From contig JBKJUS010000199.1 in the NCBI GenBank assembly GCA_046590575.1, forward strand, positions 1-10,478: a stretch of 10,478 nucleotides of DNA. The letters run 5' to 3'. Shown here piece after piece: positions 6,529 to 10,478 of the stretch. The first letter of the stretch is position 1. Each line of letters opens with the position of its first letter. The position numbers were made by a program, and so were the translations under genes. This DNA comes from DATLNF01 sp046590575 (GTDB taxonomy: Bacteria > Actinomycetota > Actinomycetes > BP-191). The notes beneath the pieces were generated by a model. The model worked only from the letters and a program-made list of their open reading frames with translations, made no database searches and was not told where the DNA came from.

Positions 6529-6795
6529 TTAGCGGTCGAGGTGGACGTCGAGGCTCTTGTAGAGGGCCGCCCGGTCGACATGCAGCTGGGGTGCCGTGTC
6601 GGCCAGCCGCTGCGCGGCGTCGTGCAGGTCGGCGTACGCCGCGAGAAGTGCGTTGATCGAGCTGGTCACGACAGCGTTGTAGTCGTGGTTGAAGGCGATC
6701 CCGCATCGGGGGCATCGGCCTCCGTCCCCTTCGGCAACCACCTGCGAGAGGCTGAACGACTCACCGCAGTGCCCGCACCACCCGTCGAGCTTCAC
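6529..6795 (-). CDS. Small zinc-ribbon protein, unknown function
   Basis: An 88-residue protein starting at GTG (6795-6793). It overlaps the stop codon of the upstream receiver-like gene as GTGA and has AGAAGGAG with 5 bases spacing, a sign of translational coupling. The N-terminal third is a zinc ribbon: CGHC at C7 and C10 and CPRC at C28 and C31, 17 residues apart. The rest (about residues 42-88) is predicted to be mostly alpha-helical, with Ala/Leu-rich amphipathic character and a charged end. I know of no assigned function. Its constant neighbours here are the degenerate receiver upstream and trpD downstream, suggesting a shared transcript rather than proving a shared job. It could bind nucleic acid or a protein partner through the ribbon. 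Confidence 0.8.
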   Translation of the reverse strand: MKLDGWCGHCGESFSLSQVVAEGDGGRCPRCGIAFNHDYNAVVTSSINALLAAYADLHDAAQRLADTAPQLHVDRAALYKSLDVHLDR

Positions 6796-7220
6796 GCGTG
6801 CTCCTTCTGCCGCCCGGGGGCGGATTCTCCAGACTGGTCCGGCGGGGTGCCGACGAGCAGAGCAAGCGCGGTGCGCGCGAGCTCCCAGGGATCTACCGGG
6901 TGGGCGAGCACGACGTCGGCCTGCGACCACCGGCCGAGCCAGCGGTCATCGGCCCGAGCGATCAGCACGATCGTCGGCGGGCAGTCGATGTCGGAGTTCT
7001 TCAACTCGCGGCACAGCCCGAGCCCACCGGTAGGCCAGGCCTCACCGTCCAGCACGAGCAGGTCGGCCAGACCCTCTTCGACCGCGCGGACCACCTGGTC
7101 GCCCGTGTCGGCCATCAGGTAGGTCACGTCGTCCACGCCGACCCCCGGCGAACGGCCCAACGCGAGCCGCACCTGGTCGCGCACGGCGGGCTTGCCGGTG
7201 TAGACGAGCACGGTAGTCAT
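6792..7220 (-). CDS. Atypical response-regulator receiver domain protein
   Basis: A 142-residue single-domain protein with the receiver fold pattern: strand TVLVYTG, helix, strand DVTYLMAD, helix, strand ADLLVLDGE with D58 at the phosphorylation position, strand TIVLIAR, strand DVVLAHPVDPWEL, and a final helix. A hydrophilic tail of about 18 residues follows. Key receiver residues are missing: the acidic pair after strand 1 is replaced by T8-G9-K10, the Thr/Ser after strand 4 is Ala88, and the invariant Lys before Pro in strand 5 is His. Normal phosphorylation by a histidine kinase is thus doubtful, and it may act as a constitutive or ligand-controlled adaptor. There is no DNA-binding domain. 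The ATG at 7220 lies 7 bases after a TACCCT -10 box. It overlaps the zinc-ribbon gene by 4 bases and probably heads the receiver/zinc-ribbon/trpD operon. Confidence 0.8.
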   Translation of the reverse strand: MTTVLVYTGKPAVRDQVRLALGRSPGVGVDDVTYLMADTGDQVVRAVEEGLADLLVLDGEAWPTGGLGLCRELKNSDIDCPPTIVLIARADDRWLGRWSQADVVLAHPVDPWELARTALALLVGTPPDQSGESAPGRQKEHA

Positions 7221-7227
7221 GGCGCGC

Positions 7228-7233
7228 AGGGTA
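7228..7233 (-). promoter_or_regulatory. -10 box of a leaderless promoter for the receiver / zinc-ribbon / trpD operon
   Basis: TACCCT read leftward (7233-7228) ends 7 bases before the ATG at 7220, so transcription should begin at or one base before the start codon. No clear Shine-Dalgarno precedes the ATG. No convincing -35 is seen. It lies in the 45-base gap after mscS. Confidence 0.55.
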
Positions 7234-7265
7234 TCGCCTCGGCGGCCGAAGATCCTGACTTGTCG

Positions 7266-8129
7266 TTACCGCGACGGCGTACGGCGCGGTCGTGCGGTCC
7301 GGGCCGGCGGGGCGCTCACCGCTGCAAGCGCCTCCCGCAGCAGCACCCGGCGCACCTCGTGCCGGCCGTCAGTCGTCGTGCGGGCGGTGATGGTGAGCAG
7401 CTGCTGCTCGTGCCCGTCGGGACGCGTCACGATCTCAGTGACACCGAGAACCTGTGGGTCGGCGAGCAGCATGCCGTCAACCTCGCCGCTCTCGATGAGC
7501 TTGGCCATGGCAGCCGTCGCCCGCTCGGTCGCTTCGGTCGACGTCACGTCCATGGGCACGGCCACCTTGACCGTCGCCACGGAGTAACCACGGGAGAAGT
7601 TGGAGACAACGAGCAGGTCGCCGTTGCGGACGTGGTGGAGCACCCCGTCGTCGCCGCGCACGCGAGTCAGCCGCAGAGACACCGACTCCACGGTGCCGCT
7701 GATGCCTCCGGCCGTGACGAAGTCACCGACGCTGTACTGGTCCTCGACGAGGACGAAGAAGCCGCTGATGACGTCCCGCACCAGCTGCTGGGCCCCAAAG
7801 CCGACCGCAAGACCGACCACTCCGGCGCCGGCGAGCAGCGGGCCGATCTTGACCCCGACCTGGGCGAGCACCGTGACGGTGGCCAGCGTCCACACGACCA
7901 CGGAGACGGTGCTGACGACGAGCCCGCTGAGCGTGCGGGTACGCAACTCGACACGTTCGTCGATCCGTGACGAGTTGGCCAACCGACGTAGCGCACGCGG
8001 GATCGCGCGCCGTGAGAAGCCCACCGCCAGCACCGCGAGCAGGACCACGAAGACGGAGCGGCCGGTGTTGAGCGCGACCTCGCGGGTGCTGTCGCGGAGT
8101 GCCAGTCCCGTCACCGCGGGAAGGACCAC
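7266..8129 (-). CDS. MscS-family small-conductance mechanosensitive channel
   Basis: A 287-residue inner-membrane protein of ordinary MscS length. Predicted membrane segments are at about 24-39 and 68-92, followed by the Gly/Ala-rich pore helix at about 96-122 (GAGVVGLAVGFGAQQLVRD). This leads into the MscS beta domain with FFVLVEDQYSVGDFV and GTVESVSLRLTRVR, then RNGDLLVVSNFSRG, typical of the family. A C-terminal alpha/beta domain ends in a basic tail. MscS channels open on membrane tension and release solutes during osmotic downshock. The GTG start at 8129 directly follows the TAG of the upstream microprotein gene with no gap, implying coupled translation. A second in-frame GTG lies five codons further in. 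The gene shares the promoter at 8366-8395 with that microprotein. Confidence 0.9.
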   Translation of the reverse strand: MVLPAVTGLALRDSTREVALNTGRSVFVVLLAVLAVGFSRRAIPRALRRLANSSRIDERVELRTRTLSGLVVSTVSVVVWTLATVTVLAQVGVKIGPLLAGAGVVGLAVGFGAQQLVRDVISGFFVLVEDQYSVGDFVTAGGISGTVESVSLRLTRVRGDDGVLHHVRNGDLLVVSNFSRGYSVATVKVAVPMDVTSTEATERATAAMAKLIESGEVDGMLLADPQVLGVTEIVTRPDGHEQQLLTITARTTTDGRHEVRRVLLREALAAVSAPPARTARPRRTPSR

Positions 8130-8306
8130 CTAATTGGGCTTAGCAGTGGGGCCGCGCCATGGGATGCCGACCGTGTGCGTCCAGCAGTTGGGGCCCGGGT
8201 TGTACGACGAGATCCGCTCCCGGCAGATGGGGCAGCTGCGCTTGCCGTCGTTGGCCTTGGGGACGGGCTTGAGCGTCGCTCCAGTGGGTCGAGTGCCCGA
8301 GGCCAT
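8130..8306 (-). CDS. 58-residue Cys3His putative zinc-finger microprotein
   Basis: A short gene starting at ATG (8306-8304), preceded by a strong GGGGAGG ribosome site with 5 bases spacing, and ending in TAG at 8132-8130. The N-terminal 24 residues are basic and flexible. Residues 25-44 hold C-x2-C-x12-C-x2-H (C25, C28, C41, H44) around ISSYNPGPNCW, which resembles the small zinc-binding C-x2-C...S-x-Y-N-x...C motifs at the front of many actinobacterial proteins. The tail is VGIPWRGPTAKPN. The strong ribosome site, a real promoter upstream and exact abutment to mscS make it a convincing gene despite its length. Function is unknown; it might bind nucleic acid or the channel, or simply ensure mscS translation. 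Confidence 0.78.
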   Translation of the reverse strand: MASGTRPTGATLKPVPKANDGKRSCPICRERISSYNPGPNCWTHTVGIPWRGPTAKPN

Positions 8307-8353
8307 GCAAACCTCCCCTGCGCGCGGCCGCGGACGACCGAAATGTGGACGGT

Positions 8354-8393
8354 ACAGCGGTCGGCAGTCTAGGCACGATGCTCGACAGCGGTC
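8354..8393. repeat. 9-bp direct repeat bracketing the microprotein-mscS promoter
   Basis: GACCGCTGT, read leftward, occurs exactly at 8393-8385 and at 8362-8354, 31 bases apart, close to three helical turns. The first copy overlaps the -35 box and the second covers the predicted transcription start. The arrangement suits a repressor binding on one face of the helix; no repressor is identified. Confidence 0.4.
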
Positions 8394-8395
8394 AA
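8366..8395 (-). promoter_or_regulatory. Housekeeping-type promoter for the microprotein-mscS operon
   Basis: Read leftward, TTGACC (8395-8390), an 18-base spacer and TAGACT (8371-8366) match the main vegetative sigma factor pattern well. Transcription would start near 8359-8360, giving a leader of about 53 bases before the ATG at 8306. The leader contains a 10-bp palindrome CGCGGCCGCG (8323-8332) and the strong ribosome site. Confidence 0.7.
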
Positions 8396-8403
8396 CGAAT
8401 GCG

Positions 8404-8421
8404 GGGTGCAGGCGAGCACCC
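8404..8421 (-). terminator. Possible hairpin terminator after korB
   Basis: A perfect 6-bp stem GGGTGC/GCACCC with a 6-base loop lies 17 bases beyond the korB stop codon. There is no U-tract, as is frequent for actinobacterial terminators, so this is only a candidate. Confidence 0.4.
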
Positions 8422-8437
8422 GGCCGGCGGGGCAGGG

Positions 8438-9472
8438 CTAGGCGATGGTCCAGGTGTCGGCGGAGCGGAGCAGGGCGTCGAGGTCGCCCTCGCCCTTCGC
8501 GGCCGTCGCCTGGTCGATCTGCGCGGTGATGCCCTCGCCGTACGCCGGTCGCGTCACGTCACGGAAGATGCCGATCGGCGTCGGCGACGACGGGCCGTGG
8601 GCGAGTCGGGACAGCGCGAAGGCCAGGCCGGGGTTGTCGGCGTACTCGTCATGCACCAGCAGCGCATCGACGCCGACGTCGTCGACCGCGACGATCTCGC
8701 AGTTCCCCCCGGTGCCCATCCGCACGCCGCGGGAACCGTCGGGGCCGAACCGGATCGGCTCACCGTGCTTGAGCCGAATCTGGTAGTCCTCCTTAGTGTC
8801 CTTGCTGGTGATGGTGAGGAACGCGTTGTCGTTGAAGATGTTGCAGTTCTGGTAGATCTCGACGAACGACGTACCGCGGTGCGCGTGTGCCCGGCGAAGC
8901 ACCTCGGTGAGGTGCGGCCGGTCAACGTCGAGGGTGCGGGCCACGAAAGACGCCTCCACGCCGAGCGCGAGCGACACCGGGTTGAAGGGGTGGTCGACCG
9001 AGCCGAACGGCGTCGACTTGGTCACCTTGCCGGCCTCGGAGGTCGGCGAGTACTGGCCCTTGGTCAGGCCGTAGATCTGGTTGTTGAACATCAGGATCGT
9101 CAGGTCGACGTTGCGGCGCAGGGCGTGGATGAGGTGGTTGCCACCGATGGAGAGCGCGTCGCCGTCGCCGGTCACGACCCACACGTCGAGGTCCGGACGG
9201 GACACCGCAAGACCGGTCGCGATCGCTGGCGCGCGGCCGTGGATCGTGTGGAAGCCGTAGGTGTTCATGTAGTACGGGAACCGGCTCGAACACCCGATGC
9301 CGGAGACGAAGACGACGTCCTGCGGCTTGCGCGCGAACTCCGGGATCACCGCTTGCACCGCGGCGAGGATCGCGTAGTCACCGCATCCCGGGCACCAGCG
9401 CACCTCCTGATCGCTGGTGAAGTCCTTCTTGGTCAGCGCGACAGATTCGGCGCCAGCCTCGGTGACGGTCAC
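8438..9472 (-). CDS. korB: 2-oxoglutarate:ferredoxin oxidoreductase, beta subunit
   Basis: A 344-residue beta subunit of the enzyme that oxidises 2-oxoglutarate to succinyl-CoA and reduces ferredoxin, an alternative to 2-oxoglutarate dehydrogenase in the TCA cycle. The four [4Fe-4S] ligands are C27 and C30 in WCPGCG, C61 in GIGCSSR and C210 in YQNCN. The thiamine diphosphate and magnesium motif begins at GDGD (102-105) and ends at N130-N131, followed by IYGLTKGQYSPTS. The C-terminal third is the variable part of the family. It starts at GTG (9472-9470), which overlaps the korA stop as GTGA, so the two subunits are translationally coupled. It resembles M. tuberculosis Rv2454c, part of an oxygen-tolerant KorAB. 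Pyruvate as substrate cannot be excluded from sequence alone, but the pairing and motifs favour KorB. Confidence 0.93.
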   Translation of the reverse strand: MTVTEAGAESVALTKKDFTSDQEVRWCPGCGDYAILAAVQAVIPEFARKPQDVVFVSGIGCSSRFPYYMNTYGFHTIHGRAPAIATGLAVSRPDLDVWVVTGDGDALSIGGNHLIHALRRNVDLTILMFNNQIYGLTKGQYSPTSEAGKVTKSTPFGSVDHPFNPVSLALGVEASFVARTLDVDRPHLTEVLRRAHAHRGTSFVEIYQNCNIFNDNAFLTITSKDTKEDYQIRLKHGEPIRFGPDGSRGVRMGTGGNCEIVAVDDVGVDALLVHDEYADNPGLAFALSRLAHGPSSPTPIGIFRDVTRPAYGEGITAQIDQATAAKGEGDLDALLRSADTWTIA

Positions 9473-10478
9473 AGCATCGCTCCGATCTTGTCGGCGATCT
9501 CCGCCGCGGTGAACGGTCGGCCCTGCACTTTGTTGAGGCCCTGAGCGTCGACGAGGAACTCCGAGCGCAGCACCTTGACCAGCTGGCCGAGGTTCATCTC
9601 CGGGACCAGGATGCGGTCGTAGCGGCGTACGACGTCCGCGGTGTTGGCCGGGAATGGGTTGAGGTAGGTGAAATGCGCCTGCGCAACCTTGCCCCCGCCT
9701 TGGCGCGCTCGGCGTACGGCGGCCCGGATCGGGCCCCAGCTCGACCCCCAGCCGAGGACCAGCAGCGCGGCATCGTCGTCAGGGTCGTCGACCTCGAGCG
9801 GCGGAATGTCATGGGCGATCCCAGCAACCTTGGCCGCCCGCAGCTCGCACATGCGCTGGTGGTTGGCCGGGTCGTAGCTGATGTTGCCCGACCCGTCGCT
9901 CTTCTCGATGCCGCCGATGCGGTGCATCAAGTCGGGGGTGCCAGGGACCGCCCACGGCCGGGCGAGAGTCTCCGGGTCGCGCAGGAACGGCCAGAACTCG
10001 GGGGTGCCGTCTGCCTTGGTGTGGTTGAAGCCCTCGGCGAATTTGACCCGCAGATCCGGCAGGTCAGCGAAGGACGGAAGGCGCCACGGCTCGGTGCCGT
10101 TGGCGACGTAGCCGTCGGTCAGCAGGAAGACCGGCGTGCGGTACTTCGTGGCGATGCGCGCCGCCTCCAACGCCGCAGTGAAGCAGTGCGACGGGGAGTA
10201 GGCCGCCACGATCGGCACCGGCGACTCGCCGTGGCGACCGTAGAGCGCCTGCAGCAGGTCGCTCTGCTCGGTCTTGGTGGGCAGGCCGGTCGAGGGACCG
10301 CCACGCTGCACGTCGACGATGACGAGCGGCAGCTCGAGTGCGACCGCGAGACCGATCGCCTCGGACTTGAGCGCCACACCCGGGCCCGACGTCGTGGTGA
10401 TGCCCAGCATGCCGCCGTACGACGCGCCGATGGCTGCGCCGACTCCGGCATGCTGGGCATCACCACGACGTCGGGCCC
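9469..10478 (-). CDS. korA: 2-oxoglutarate:ferredoxin oxidoreductase, alpha subunit (5' part missing)
   Basis: The C-terminal part, about 325 reliable residues, of the alpha subunit that pairs with KorB. Recognisable stretches are TTTSGPG, DVQRGGPSTGLPTKTEQSDLL, a TPVFLLTDGYVANG strand, ETLARPWAVPGTP, GNISYDPANH, VLGWGSSWGP and NPFPANTADV with VPEMNLGQL, all typical of actinobacterial KorA such as M. tuberculosis Rv2455c. In that family the N-terminus carries a fused gamma domain, which lies outside the window. An ATG at 10410 is internal, since the homologous sequence GAAIGASYGG continues upstream of it. The frame is open to 10478, but bases 10446-10478 are a reverse-complement copy of 10382-10414 and encode Arg-rich residues unlike KorA; real coding is supported only to about 10445. 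The stop TGA (9471-9469) overlaps the korB start. Confidence 0.9.
   Translation of the reverse strand, partial: ARRRGDAQHAGVGAAIGASYGGMLGITTTSGPGVALKSEAIGLAVALELPLVIVDVQRGGPSTGLPTKTEQSDLLQALYGRHGESPVPIVAAYSPSHCFTAALEAARIATKYRTPVFLLTDGYVANGTEPWRLPSFADLPDLRVKFAEGFNHTKADGTPEFWPFLRDPETLARPWAVPGTPDLMHRIGGIEKSDGSGNISYDPANHQRMCELRAAKVAGIAHDIPPLEVDDPDDDAALLVLGWGSSWGPIRAAVRRARQGGGKVAQAHFTYLNPFPANTADVVRRYDRILVPEMNLGQLVKVLRSEFLVDAQGLNKVQGRPFTAAEIADKIGAML
10382..10478. repeat. 33-bp perfect inverted repeat at the window end
   Basis: Bases 10446-10478 are the exact reverse complement of 10382-10414, separated by 31 bases, and the sequence ends at the last base of the repeat. The left arm encodes genuine KorA residues around TTTSGPG; the right arm read in the korA frame does not. 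This suggests a fold-back chimera or contig-end artefact rather than a biological repeat. Confidence 0.9.

Noticed and set aside
6485..6715. N-terminal extension of trpD to an upstream ATG
   Set aside because: It would overlap the zinc-ribbon gene in another frame and adds an Arg/Pro-rich stretch absent from TrpD proteins.
6798..7970. A 390-codon rightward open frame opposite mscS and the receiver gene
   Set aside because: It crosses two well-supported leftward genes and their promoter and reads as a low-complexity His/Asp/Arg shadow.
8345..9544. A 399-codon rightward open frame opposite korB
   Set aside because: It lies antisense to an unmistakable KorB with all cluster ligands and has no motif of its own.
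10408..10410. ATG as the start of korA
   Set aside because: KorA-like sequence (GAAIGASYGG) continues upstream in the same frame, so it is an internal Met and the true start is outside the window.
1..10478. tRNA, rRNA, CRISPR array, insertion sequence, phage or toxin-antitoxin genes
   Set aside because: No cloverleaf, spaced repeat series, transposase or integrase motif, or small toxin-antitoxin pair was visible on either strand.

Overview
The window is GC-rich chromosomal DNA from an actinobacterium. The evidence is the strong G/C bias at third codon positions, frequent GTG starts, several TANNNT -10 boxes placed 6-8 bases before a start codon (the leaderless pattern common in Actinobacteria), and the gene families present. 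The genus cannot be fixed from the sequence. The order secreted protein / DnaQ-UvrC-like nuclease / trpD recalls Mycobacterium tuberculosis Rv2190c-Rv2191-Rv2192c, but here a block of extra genes sits between the nuclease and trpD.

Left part (1-5441). A secreted protein, cut by the left edge, points left. Divergent from it is a 586-residue nuclease that joins a DEDDh 3'-5' exonuclease to a GIY-YIG/UvrC N-terminal half. It meets, stop codon to stop codon, a leftward gene for an exported LVIVD-repeat protein with a C-terminal LPATG sortase signal. Divergent from that gene, across a 73-base promoter region with a 12-bp palindrome, is a 446-residue fusion of an AAC(3)-type acetyltransferase and a phosphinothricin-acetyltransferase-like GNAT domain. 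Next comes a 94-residue stand-alone AsnC/Lrp-type ligand-binding domain.

Middle (5438-7220), all leftward: a degenerate response-regulator receiver domain, an 88-residue zinc-ribbon protein overlapping it by GTGA, and trpD. This looks like one operon with a leaderless promoter. trpD ends by overlapping the stop codon of the AsnC-type gene.

Right part (7266-10478), also leftward: a 58-residue Cys3His putative zinc-finger microprotein whose stop codon directly abuts the start of an MscS-type mechanosensitive channel, behind a clear TTGACC-N18-TAGACT promoter bracketed by a 9-bp direct repeat. Beyond it are korB and the 3' portion of korA, the CoA-dependent 2-oxoglutarate:ferredoxin oxidoreductase, coupled by another GTGA overlap.

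The last 33 bases are an exact reverse complement of 10382-10414, and the sequence stops exactly at the end of this repeat. This looks like a fold-back assembly or amplification artefact inside korA, so the korA frame beyond about 10445 should not be trusted. I saw no mobile element, CRISPR array, tRNA or rRNA. The less usual items are the double acetyltransferase, the zinc microprotein-MscS pair and the degenerate receiver upstream of trpD; none amounts to a proven new system.
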